Shown: in pieces, positions 24,600-35,949 of the stretch
Layout: every line of letters starts with the position of its first letter
Numbering within the stretch: position 1 is the stretch's first letter
Source: Dichetophora obliterata
Taxonomy: Eukaryota > Arthropoda > Insecta > Diptera > Sciomyzidae
Length of the DNA: 64,000 nucleotides
Reading direction: 5' to 3'
Assembly (NCBI GenBank): GCA_963920525.1
Contig: OY986438.1
Coordinates: 193,822,462 to 193,886,461, forward strand
Notes under the pieces: model-generated
What the model was told of the DNA's origin: nothing
Database searches by the model: none
What the model saw: only the letters and a program-made list of their open reading frames with translations
Program-made: the position numbers and the translations under genes

Positions 24600-25900
24600 T
24601 AATAAAATATTGTTTCGAAAGGAACACTGTTTGACCCGTGTTTGGCAGCAGTGGGCTTTTTTAATTATTTTTATATCATGTTCGACTGCAGTTTGGTAGT
24701 AAGGTCCCCGTTTGGCCACTGTTCAGCTGCTATTCGACCGATTATATTTTTACTCTGGAATGCGTAATCATCAAAAATAAAGTTAAAACTAGTCGAAAAT
24801 TGCAACCGTTAAAATAGAAATTCAACATTTGTCTTAAAAATGAGTGATACTAAATATGTACTTATAAAAAAATAGCAATCCGCAGCTACTCCTTATATTT
24901 TGTTCCAACTTTTAATTGAATTCCACTTTATTTTTCTTGGACTCATTAAAATCAAATTTTCATAAGCAATTGTTGGTAAAAAATTTTTATGGTAGGTGAG
25001 CATGGCAAAAGCTATTTTTTTTAAGTTCTGCAAATATATTAAGATTATTGACATTTCTTGAGATTTTTAAGAAAAACTTTGTTCAATACAAACAAAAATA
25101 TAGCATTCTTATTGATGATGTAATATTTTTCAAAATAAGCACTGTTCGAACCATGTTTGGCCGCTGTTCGAACTAGTGGGGTTTTTTTTATTATATTTAG
25201 AACATTTTAGACTGCAGTTTGGCAGTGAGACCCTTGTTTGGCCACTGTTCAGCTGCTGTTTACCTAAAAATGAGTGATACTAAAAATGTACTTTTAAAAA
25301 ATTGCAATCCGCAACTGCTCTTTATATTATAATAAAATCAAATTTTTATAAGCAATTGTTGGTAAAAAATTTTTATGGTAGGTGAACATGGCAAAAGTTC
25401 TTTTTATTTTGGGTCTACAAATATATTATAATTATTGACATTTCTTGAGATTTTTAAGAAAAACTTTGTTCAATACAAGTAAAAATATAGCATTCTTATT
25501 GATGATGTAATATTTTTCAAAATAAGCACTGTTCGACCCATGTTTGGCCGCTGTTCGAACTAGTGGGTTTTTTTTTATTATATGTAGAACATTTTCGACT
25601 GCAGTTTGCCTGTGAGACCCTTGTTTGACCACTGTTCAGCTGCTGTTCGACTGATTATATTTTTACTCTAGAATTCGTAATCATCAAAAAGTAAAAAAAA
25701 ATCACAAAATGCAAACGTTTAAATAAGAATTAAATTTTTTTCTTCATTTTAAAAATCAGTGTTACTAAAAATGTCCTCATCAAAAAATTATAACTCGCGA
25801 CGACTCCTTCTACTTGTTGCAACTTCTTAATCGTACGTCTCATTAAAACAAACTTTTAAGAAGCAGATGTTAGTAAAAATTTCTTATTGAAGGTGGGCAT
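24600..25900 (-). repeat. Direct repeats of ~375-515 bp, inverted relative to 23505-24430
   Basis: The block ACCCATGTTTGGCCGCTGTT followed by TAGTGGG, GACTGCAGTTTGGCAGTGAG and GTTTGGCCACTGTTCAGCTG occurs near 24626, 25140 and 25526. Each is followed by an AAGCAATTGTTGGTAAAAAA-type segment (24965, 25345, weaker at 25860). The TTTGGCC...GTTCGAC words are the reverse complement of the GTCAAAC...GGCCAAA words in the left block. Together they could be the arms of a large foldback-type element. Confidence 0.75.
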
Positions 25901-25904
25901 GGCA

Positions 25905-27740
25905 AAAAATATTTTTTTTTTTTATAATTAATTATAATTCATTCTTTGATTTTACATGATTTAAAAATTGAACTTTTGTTTTTAATTCTAAAAATATATT
26001 TAAGATCCTTGACAAAGTTCTTAAAATACACTTAGTTCAATACAAACAAAAATATAGCATTCTAAATATTTGTGTTATATGGGAAGTAGGCGTGGGCGGA
26101 TTTAAAAATAATATGTATGTGACCAATATTATGATTGTGATATAATGTAGCCAATTTCATATCATATACCAAATTTTATTAAACGACGACGACTGCAAAT
26201 ATTTTCTTCCAACTTTTCCATGGAATGAAACCACAAATAAATAACTGCTTCTGTAATATTTTTATTTCTTTCACACGGTTTCTGTTTTTTTATGCACTGA
26301 ATTCCTTTGAATGCTTCTAAATTCTTTGAATTTTTTTCCTTATTTTTTGCACAAGCAGTTTGAATTCGTTGGCTACATTTTTCTTTGTATTTTAATATAC
26401 AAGCTTATATATTAATATATATAAAAGTGATTTAGATTCCAAACTGGCCAAGATTTCAAAAAAAAAAAAAAAAAAAAAAGGAGATATTTTGTAAATCATT
26501 TCTCTAGACATTTTCATTACTTTATCTTTATTTACAAATATTTAGGTAGAAAAGTATTTCTTCATTATTCTTAAAAGCAGTAAATTTTTTTATACAGCAA
26601 AATAAAAATAACGTTGATACACTAACTCCAGCGCAGTTAGCTGCATCACTGAAATGCGTTAACGCAATTGCGCCATAATTGCGCCAAATAAAAATACTGT
26701 ACGAGTACCAACAGGATTTAAGGCAACGCAGTAAGATTTTGAGTTTTATATCACGTTGAGTTATGAGATAAATTTTTAGAGCGTGTTGAGTTGCTAAGCA
26801 TAGCTTAGTCTCACTTAGAAAAAATATATCAAATATAATCAAAGTCTTGTAGCAATATGTTTAATCAAAATAAGTCTTAAATTACTTAGAAATAGCTTAA
26901 CCAATATGAAAACAATCATCCGTTTTTCAAGGGTTTTTTTACCGGCCAAAATATTCAGTTAAATCGATCAAAACTTTCAGATTCCAGTTTTATAGAGTGC
27001 AAAAAACGACCTAAATTGACAACCACTTCAGGATTTCTTCAATTTCTAAAAATGCATTTTCTCTTTAAAAATAATTAGCATTGATTATTTACTTCTGTGC
27101 ATGTAAGCCACTTGTCCTTCCTCTTCAAGTATGTCCTTAAATGTAAACATATTGGTTTTATTTCTTTTTTGTTGGCAACTATATTAATAAGTAAATTCTT
27201 TCGGATTGTCCGTGTGGTGTGTGTGAGTGTGGAAAAATATTATGCTAGCATGTGTTTGTTGTGCTTGTTATTGAATTTCTTGTTCAAACAACAATAATAT
27301 AAACATTATGTCGAAACATGTGTGCATTTAGGATATTGTGGCAAGCTAAGCACAAAAAAAGTGTGTAGAGAGAGTAGAACTTAGGAACCGTATGATTTTT
27401 CTGCAATTCCGGTAAAACTCAGAAGTTATTAAAGCAATAGCATTTCTGAAAAATTCATTAACAAGAGTAGATTTTTAATAAGAAGTCAAAAATGTGTGTC
27501 GATATTCGAAAAATGTACACAAGACTTAGCTAAAAATATATTATGCATTCTAAGAAATGCTAATGATTTCTAAGAAAATCCTTAATATTTTATTACACAA
27601 GTAGCTGGACATTTCATTGGATATCTCTTACTATTCAGAATTATGTTTTGATCGAAATAGCTTTTTATAGCTTTTCAAACTCCAAAAAGGAATGTGCTTC
27701 TGAGAAAAGCCTAATTTTGTGCAACAGTTTTAGTTATTAA
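25905..27740. other. Non-coding stretch with a poly-A run
   Basis: AT-rich. A run of about 22 A (26458-26479) follows a short AT-repeat and could be a retroposed tail, but no parent element was recognised. The frame at 26528-26842 shows no domain. Confidence 0.45.
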
Positions 27741-28040
27741 CTAGCTGATATACCCGGTGTTACTCTGTAGTTTTTATTGTACTAATTTTATTTTTTTTAT
27801 GAACATTCTTCGACAAATAAGGCCAACAAAAAGATCGACCGCTAATTGTGCTGATATGAATATAATAGTTTCCATACGGCAATTAAACACAAAAAATTTT
27901 TTTTAAATTTTTTCGGTATTCATCCAATGCGATATTTACGCTGGTTTCCTTCAGTCTTGAGTTTTTCTATGTAACTACTATTTACTGGTTTTAGACTACA
28001 CAAATAGTTCACAACCGACAAAGTTGAAGGTCACCGAAAG
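27741..28040 (-). mobile_element. Helitron-like 3' end fragment
   Basis: On the minus strand the sequence ends GTAACACCGGGTATATCAGC then TAG, the CTAG-type end seen at 6472, 11494 and 52141. The matching 5' end is absent, so only the 3' part remains. Confidence 0.45.
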
Positions 28041-28044
28041 GTCA

Positions 28045-28385
28045 TCTTTATATATAAAATTTAATGCATGTATGTTTGTGAACCACGTATAGACTCCAAA
28101 AGGTAAACTGAAGCAACATCTTGAAAGTGTTCCTGTGGAGTTTGGTGTCGATTGAACAAGGGGGCGTGGTACCTCCCACACAACCAAAATTTGCACTATC
28201 GTCCACCAAAAAAAACAACAATAAAATATATTGATAGTACGGTTTTGATAGTACAAAACTAAAATTTTGTAACTTTTCTTCAGCTGGTTATTGTCGGAAA
28301 CTGTATAAAATGGGCATGTTCTCACAAAATCTACGCCCACTTTTTTGATATATAGGTGCTCCAAGTGGCGATATATGGGGCTTTC
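28045..28385 (+). mobile_element. Helitron-like 5' part
   Basis: It begins A|TCTTTATATATAAAATTTA and continues with GGGGCGTGGTACCTCCCACA, a word shared with other Helitron-like copies here. Similar interior sequence in the same orientation resumes at about 31350-32070. The 300-bp satellite between them may therefore be an internal array of one element. Confidence 0.5.
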
Positions 28386-28389
28386 GATA

Positions 28390-31345
28390 GTGACTGGTGG
28401 GACAGTTTACTCCAGAATCCCTAATGTTTAGACGTGTAACTTTGTATTTTGATGCAAATATTTTGATAATCATCAAATAGATATTTTGCAATAGATTATG
28501 AACCGACTTATAAATTTTTTTTTGCCGAAAAAATAACTCATATAAATATTTTGGTGATATTTCATTGGTTAAAGGAGTGTGACTGGTGGGACAGTCAAAA
28601 ATACCTTATCTCCGCCTTCTGCATTGTCGAACGAGATTTTAGCCCAAATACTGATCATAGCTAGATGTCTTTTATTATGCTATGAAATGATTTAATAGAC
28701 TTCAACAGAAACTAAAAATTAGCACCATGTTTAGTTTCTACAAGAAAATATAGAAAGTAGAAATTGTGACTGGTGGGACATTGTGGGACTGGTGGAAAGA
28801 AATCATACGACTCGTACATTTTTTTACAAAAAAAAAAATTACTCATATAACTATTTTACTATTATATGAGCTGTTATATTATTTCTTTGGATAAAGGAGT
28901 GTGACTGGTGGGATATTCAAAAATACCTCATTCCGTCTTTTGCATTATCAATTGACATTTTAGCCCAAATACTAACCATAGCCAGATGTATTTTACTGTG
29001 CTATGAAAGATTTAAAAGACTTCAAGAGAAACTAAAAATAGCACCAAGTTTAGTTTCTACAAGAAAATATAGAAAGTAGAAATTGTGACTGGTGGGACAT
29101 CGTGGGACTGGTAGAAAGAAATCATACGACTCGTACTTTTTTGACCGAAAAAATAACTCATAAACATTTTGGGGATATTTCATTGCTTAAGGAGTGTGAC
29201 TGGTGGGACAGAAATCCTCTATGTTTTTAACGTTGACCCCTGCCGCGAAGGCTTAATTCAACGGTGCTCCAAAGCTTGGGCAAATATGAAGCGTCGGCCA
29301 ACGCCCCTTCGGAATACAAAAAATCCACTTAGAAAGGTTGCCCTAATAACATACCACAGAACCCCATCACTGATGTCAAAAAGACACTATTCATGACTGT
29401 GACTCATTCAGCCACTCGAATTTAAGCATGACTTGGTTATTTTAATAACCTTTCGTTATCTCAGTGTCAATACCAATAATACAAACCTTTGTTTTTTGGC
29501 CACTACATAATCATCATGATCAAAGGTCATCACTCTTTGACACGAAAAACTAAGGCGGCATACTAGGCCTGTCACTTATATCAACAGGTTCCTCAATTTT
29601 AGTGGACCCAACTCAGACTATTTAGGTTTCCCCGTCGCCTGTTCTTAAATTCCAAAGGTAACAGTATATTGATCCGGTAGTTCCTTACCTTCCTAACATT
29701 TACTGTTTGAAATAGCGAGATTCAATCTACCATCTTTCTCTTAGTAATTTAAGGGAATCACCAACCCGAGTTCAACTTAAGTGTAACTCACACCGACCTT
29801 CCTGGCCTAACCACTGCCAGAGTGAATTTAAACCCCGAAGGACCGTGCCCAGCGACAGTCAATACCTGGGCTCAAGGCTCCACCAGACAAGGCTCTTCAA
29901 CATCCCGTTTTACAGACCAAAAGTGCTTAGAACATTTATATTTGACTGTGATACCTTCAGCCACTAGAATTGTACATGACTAGGTTAAAAATAACCATTG
30001 GTTTCCCAGTAAAATACCGGGTAAACCACAATCCTACTTATGCAACTTCGTTAGCCTAATTAAGACTTAATAAAAGCCTCTTTCGGAAAACTAGGAAGCG
30101 TGAGCCGTTGTATACCAATTGGCTTATGCTACGGTCGAAAAATTAAATGTTTCTTACATAAAACCTTCATTCTAAGATAAGGTCTGCAGAACAACGATAG
30201 ATCAGGTATCCTCATCATTGATGGATGACTGCCTCCGCTCTTCAAGTTATGTTGGATTGATCGTCCATCGAAAGCATATTACAATGACGATTTTATGATA
30301 ACTTAATATCAAAACCCTGCTTTCACCAAGACTTGGCGCCAACAACCAAGGCTCCAGGTAAACCTTTTTCTTTTACAGTTATCAGATGAACATTCAAGAG
30401 CCGTGCCTCAAGAATGAACTCATTATGAGATCAGTTCATGGGCCGTGCCCCATAAACTGCCCATCCAATAACAAACCATCACCGCTTCTATTCCTGACTT
30501 TGGACAGGCAGTTTCTTCTAAGGTCCTCTGGCGGGTTTGTGACTGGTGGGACAGTCAAAAATACCTCCCTTCCGCCTTCTGCACTGTCAATCGAGATTTT
30601 AGCCCAAATACTAACCATAGCTAGATGTCTTTTATTATGCTATGAAATGATTAAATAGACTTCAACATAAACTAAAAATTAGCACAAAGTTTTGTTTCTG
30701 CAAGAAAATATAGAAAGTAGAAATTGTGACTGGTGGGACATCTTGGGACTGGTGGAAAGAAATTATACGACTCATACTATTTTTACCGAAAAAATAACTC
30801 ATATTAATATTTTGCTGATATTGCTTTGATTAAAGGAGTGTGACTGGTGGGACAGTCAAAAATACCTCACCTCCGCCTTCTGCATTGTCAATCGAAATTT
30901 TAGCCCAAATACTAACCATAGCCAGATGTCTTTTACTATGCTATGAAATGATTAAATAGACTTCAACAGAAACTAAAAATTAGCACCAAGTTTAGTTTCT
31001 ACAAGAAAATATAGAAAGTAGAAATTGTGACTGCTGGGACATTGCGGGACTGGTGAAAAGAAATCGTGAGCCTCGTACTTTCTTCACCGAAAAAAATAAC
31101 TCATATAAATATATTGGTGATATTTCATTGGTTAAGTAGTGTGACTGGTGGGACAGTCAAAAATACCTCACCTCCGCCTTCTGCACTGTCAATCGAGATT
31201 TTAGCGCAAATACTAACCATAGCTAGATGTCTTTTACCATGCTATGAAATGATTAAATGGACTTCAACAGAAACTAAAAATAAGCACCAAGTTTAGTTTC
31301 TACAAGAAAATATAGAAAGTAGAAATTGTGACTGGTGGGACACCG
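28390..31345 (+). repeat. 300-bp satellite with GTGACTGGTGGGACA core, interrupted
   Basis: The core GTGACTGGTGGGACA marks units starting at 28579, 28901, 29196 / 30539, 30841 and 31141, a period near 300 bp. A second core copy lies about 187 bp into each unit. Shared unit words include CCGCCTTCTGCATTGTCAA, TAGCCCAAATACTAACCATA and AGAAAATATAGAAAGTAGAA. Unit similarity is high, so the array is young or homogenised. It is interrupted at 29212-30538 by a foreign insertion. Confidence 0.9.
29212..30538 (-). mobile_element. 1.3-kb insertion with 16-bp target duplication, probably a LINE 3' fragment
   Basis: The insertion sits exactly between two copies of GTGACTGGTGGGACAG (29196-29211 and 30539-30554), and the satellite unit continues afterwards as if unbroken. 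A target duplication this long suggests target-primed retrotransposition. The inserted DNA is less AT-rich and shows no frame. It shares CGAAGGCTTAATT-like and GAAGGACCGTGCC words with the LINE remnant at 18430-19370, so it may be 3' UTR of that family, on the minus strand. Confidence 0.65.
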
Positions 31346-31349
31346 TGGT

Positions 31350-32080
31350 ATGCCCCATATACATAAAGATTGCCACGCCAATTTTTACCACTCATACACC
31401 AATAGAACTTCTATATATCAGACGGTTTTGGACATAAATTTGGTAATTTCGTGCATATGCTTACTCTCGACAACTTTGCAAAAAAATGGGCGTGATCGCA
31501 CTATAAACCCACTTTTCAAAAATCATTTTAAGTTCTGAGATTCACGTTCCAAGTTTGAGAGTAAGACTTGGTATGTATATGACATGGGTCCATGTGATGG
31601 TCACTTTATATATATATAATTTTTGCCATTCCCGATTTTACCGCCCACAAACCAGTAAAATTGCTATATATCAGACGGTTTTTACCGTCTTTTTTAGATT
31701 AAATTTTTTTTGTATGGTTGCTAAACACATACCAAGGATGGTTTTTGTATTGGAAATGTGGGCGTGGCACCTCCAACACAATACAAATTTTCGATATCGA
31801 CTAGTTTTGCAGTTATAGATCGAATATCCTCGAAATTCAGTATTCGACCTCAATTTACACATGCAGTTATAGCGATAATATATTATGCGCGTTGGAAAAG
31901 GGGGCATGTCACCTCCCATGCGACCCAAATTTGCGATATTGCATAGCTTTGGAGTTATAAATCACACAGCCTCGGAATTAAGTACTCGACCTCAATTTAG
32001 ACATGCAGTTTCACTGATAACATTTTATGGGCTGGTGTTAGAAAAAAACTGTAGAAATTTTAGAAATTAGTTCTGGAAAT
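31350..32080 (+). mobile_element. Helitron-like interior with 140-bp repeat copies
   Basis: At about 31755-32040 there are two copies of the unit found at 6520-7420, here in the opposite orientation: GTGGCACCTCC..., GAATATC/TATTCGACCTCAATTT and CATGCAGTT words. The upstream part carries GATTGCCACGCCAATTTTTA. No terminal CTAG is evident. Confidence 0.6.
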
Positions 32081-32129
32081 ATGTCATCACCGACTATCGA
32101 TTTTCAAAGTTCACAGTTCTTATACATTA

Positions 32130-33340
32130 GGCCGGGTCGGTTTGTGGTTAGGCAAAAAAATCACCCATTGCTCAGTGAAAATCGTATTCTAGGAATCAAA
32201 ATAAGAAACTTTGCCCGAGGAACGTTTGGAAGTGTGTTTAAAAATATTTAAGAATCCTAACTAAATATTCAAAACAAAGGTTTTGGCTTTTAAGCGAGCC
32301 GCGCTGTGTATAAAGGCCACAAGGCCGATTTGGGAATATAAAAAGAAGGCAATGCTGCCGGTATGACTTTCATGTGTATAATCATCATTTATATTAAATT
32401 TAATTTTCTTCTATAACAATTTGTTACAATTTTTCTTATTCTAAGACACACCCATTTTCCAGTCACATTTCCAACATATTTAATTAGACCAATCATTAAT
32501 TGATGTAACCAAATATGCAGACTTGCATTTTGTGTCTTCTGCAAAAATGCAATACTAAATATTTGGTCACATGCAATGACCCACATGTGCAAGTTCTAAT
32601 ACGATCGGCTCTTTGTTAATACTAGAAGTGGCTGCTTGCGCTTAGCCAACATTCGTGGTGACTCATTAATAATCACTATTTCTTTTATTGTTTACGTTCA
32701 TGCCGTTTTATTGTTTTAACTTATGTTGCACTACTTAGCTTGATCATATTGCACTCACATGTGCTCAGTGTTTCAAAGTTTGTTTACGTTGATGACCTTG
32801 CTTGTGACTAGGTGGTCTGTTTGTTATTATTATTTGTTTGTTTTTATTTGCTTTTTGGTTGCACAGACAACAATACCTCTAAACTAATTCTAATGCCCCA
32901 ACTTTTCCGTAGGGTCAAATTTTGAAAAATCCCTCTTTGACCCATTTAGAGTGACCCAATTGAGTCCAAATGTATGACCGACCCCGACTAACTTTGGAGG
33001 GCCGATCCACCCATGACAGTGGCACAACCCCTGGAACACCCCAAACATTTCTTTGTATGGGGAACTTTGTTTGTATGGGGAACCCCCCAAAGGTTCCCGG
33101 GGATGTGCCACTAGTATGGGTGGATCAGCCCTCCAAAGTTAGTGGGGTCGGTCATACATTTGGACTCGATTGGGCACTCTAAATGGGTCAAAGAGGGATT
33201 TTTCAAAATTTGACCCTAAGGAAAATTTGGGGTATTAGAATTCGTTTTAGAGGTATAGTTCCTCGGGCTAAGTTTCTTATTTTGATCCCTAGAATACGAT
33301 TTTCACTGAGCAATGGCCGATTTTTAAAACAACCCGCCCT
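32130..33340. mobile_element. Foldback element with long inverted arms, one arm interrupted
   Basis: Outer arms at 32130-32223 and 33258-33340 are inverted copies (GCTCAGTGAAAATCGTATTC, AATCAAAATAAGAAACTT). Inner arms at 32874-33050 and about 33060-33255 are also inverted copies (TACCTCTAAA, AGGGTCAAATTTTGAAAAAT, CTCTTTGACCCATTTAGAGT). On the right, outer and inner arms are contiguous. On the left they are separated by about 650 bp of unrelated sequence (32224-32873). No transposase is encoded. The frames within the arms are palindrome shadows. Confidence 0.8.
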
Positions 33341-33439
33341 ATTATACTTACTGCTACTATGTGCCAGAAAAATGTTATTTTGGTTCTTCGAATTTTCAAA
33401 GATATGACTGTTTTAATGTAAAATTAATGTTAAAACTGA

Positions 33440-33730
33440 GTGCTTTCTTGTACCCTTTTTATCTGTATTTGATAATTTCAACGTTCTTCAGTAAATTGGT
33501 TCCTATTATTCTGACCAGCAACTTTGCTGAACAAATAAGTATGAAAAAAAATCATTTGATTGTCTTAAAACCTTTTAAAAGTCACAACCTTTTAAAAGGC
33601 CCGCTTTCAACGCTTCAAAATAATAACACCTTACTCATACGCCATGTGGAGCTAATTTTTTCGTTTCATGCTGATTTTAAGCTGGATTTTTTGAAGGACC
33701 CACTTGTTCCATTTGTTACATAGAAAAACC
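33440..33730. repeat. Fragment related to the 53875-54794 MITE
   Basis: Words such as CCTATTATTCTGACCAGCAA, CTTTGCTGAACAAATAAGTA and TTAAAACCTTTTAAAAG match the interior of the element at 53875-54794 (CCTATTATTCTGGCCAACAA, GCTGAGCAAATAAATATG). Its ends are not clear here. Confidence 0.6.
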
Positions 33731-33739
33731 CAAGACTGA

Positions 33740-35640
33740 ACGAAACCAGTGTTACGTTACGGTGGTTTTAAAAAAAGTCGTTAACAATTAATTAAAATTA
33801 TTAGCGGTGGTCCATCTTTTAATTAACTGTTCTAACCTCACCTAAAGCTCAATAAACGATTTTTAACTATCAAACAACTAGAATTTGTATTTAAAATCAA
33901 GTATGATTTAAACTATCAAACATTTAGAATTTGTATTTAAATCATAGAAAATTAACATAATAAAATAACAAGGTCATATAGAAATCGTCCATTTTTTTGT
34001 TGACCGATTTGACAAAGAATGCCCCATATCAATAGCATGAGCAGAGAATCAAAAATTAATTTAAGAAAAACTGTTAAAATTCTTCTTCAAGAGTCTTATT
34101 GTAAAATTTTCATGTAAAATTATGCTCTATCTGACAAATAAAACAGAACCAATGGAAAAAAACTGTGTTCGTTTCACAAAATTAGACTACAGAAGCATTT
34201 GCAAAAACCGCACAAAACCATCTTCAAACGGAAATTTCCAAATATTGTCTTAAAAAAGACAATGCAAACCTACTACGAATTGATAAATAAAAAAAGCTTC
34301 TTCATGCTAAAATTGAATTAAGCCATCTGAAAAATTAATCTCAGTTTTAGACAGCAGTTTTTCAATTTAATTAACGACTCTGCTTAGGCTATCGAGAGCA
34401 CTAGACATGGAGGCGATGGAAGTTGTAGGTTGTAGCAATCATGATATAAGTCCATAAATACTTAGCATTTGCTCTTTCACTTCTATTTTGCTTTCTTATT
34501 CCATGAAAATAATCCTCAATTCTCGTACATTTCGATGACATGGAGTTCAACGACATGCTTAATTATTCAAATGGCACATTTATTGATACAACTTCTTAAG
34601 GCATTATGTGCACTCGTACCTACATACATATACACAAAAGTAGCAAGAAATTCTAATGAAACAGTAACAAGCTGAAGCTTGGAACAAACAAAGATTAATT
34701 AACAAGAATTTTCAACCTGTGCCTAAATGTTTCACACACACAAACAAAAACAAAAGCTTTGATAGCATGCGACATAACAACCAGGCTCGTTAACAAGCGA
34801 ATTCAACTCTTTGTCAAAGTGCTAACCAGTGTTGTCATAACAATGGGAAGAAGAGAAATATGACTTTGAATTAATTAAAATTGCTCTACGCTGTTGCTTA
34901 TCTTAATGTTAGAAATGATTGCTTAATATTATTAAAAAAAAAATATCTATTAATAAGTTTGTATCAACCAAGACATCGGCAGGACTTAATGTCAGTACAC
35001 AAAGGATATTTTATGATTAATGTATGAGCCAATATAAATTGACTCTCGTGCGCATTCAAAAGTTCCACTTTAAAGCCATCAATATTTCCATTGTTTGTTT
35101 TTTTCTATATATATACAAACGTTGATGACAGCTTGAAAATATTTGGAGTATGAGTATAATTTAATATTATATGATTTTTTATCTTTTTAATAGATCTATT
35201 AAAACCTTAATCAATCATTGTCATAACATTTATTTCTTTATGTGGAGAGTTTGTTGTAGTTATTCTAGAAATGGTGTAGTTAAACAGGTAAACTGATCTG
35301 CCATTTAAGAGGAGTTTTTAACTTCTGCAGGCAAAAGTTATTGCATTTTAAATTTGCTCACTTTCTTTATGAGTACATTTTAAAGAAAATAATCTTTTTT
35401 TTTAAATTTGGATTAAAAAATAGGAAAACCATTATTAAAAATCATCAATTCTACTGCCTGCGAGAGCCATTGTCGTGTAGAATAATATTTTAAAATTTCA
35501 GCCCAATCGACTTCATAGAATTTTTAGAAATTTCGTTAAAACGCATTTGTTATTATTATATGTATGTTTGTTTTGTCATACGTGAAAAATTTTGTTGCAA
35601 TTTAGTTTTAAGAAATGGTTAGTGCAGCAAATGTGAGTAA
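33740..35640. other. Non-coding stretch
   Basis: AT-rich with no gene. A short direct duplication carrying TAGAATTTGTATTTAAA lies at about 33860-33950. Confidence 0.5.
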
Positions 35641-35647
35641 TACAATA

Positions 35648-35928
35648 GGGGTATTCAAGATTCAGTGCACTTGTCTGTGCAGTTGAGGACTTGAGGACTT
35701 GTGCACTTTACAAAAACAAATTGTACGTACGTCAAAAATCTGCACAAGTGCTTTTCTACTATTGCCTTCAACTTGAGGACTTGAGGACTTGAGCAGTTGT
35801 GCACTTGTGTGCATTGAAAAATGTTGACAGTTTTGAAATGGTGATGGTGGTGTGTTCACGAAAACCTAACTGCACAAGTCCTCAAGTTCTCAACTGCACA
35901 GGCAAGTGCACTGAATCGTGAATACCCC
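35648..35928. mobile_element. Palindromic MITE, GGGGTATTCA termini
   Basis: The left arm GGGGTATTCAAGATTCAGTG and the right arm, read in reverse complement as GGGGTATTCACGATTCAGTG, are inverted copies over about 60 bp with few mismatches. The whole 281-bp element can fold into one hairpin. Termini resemble the element at 59621-60049. No coding capacity. The target duplication is unclear. Confidence 0.8.
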
Positions 35929-35949
35929 GTGAATTGTAATCTTATTTAA

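Noticed and set aside
26458..26479. Poly-A run as a retroposed gene tail
   Set aside because: No parent coding sequence or target duplication was found upstream.
32890..33407. Open frames of 70-74 codons in both orientations
   Set aside because: They mirror each other because the DNA is palindromic.
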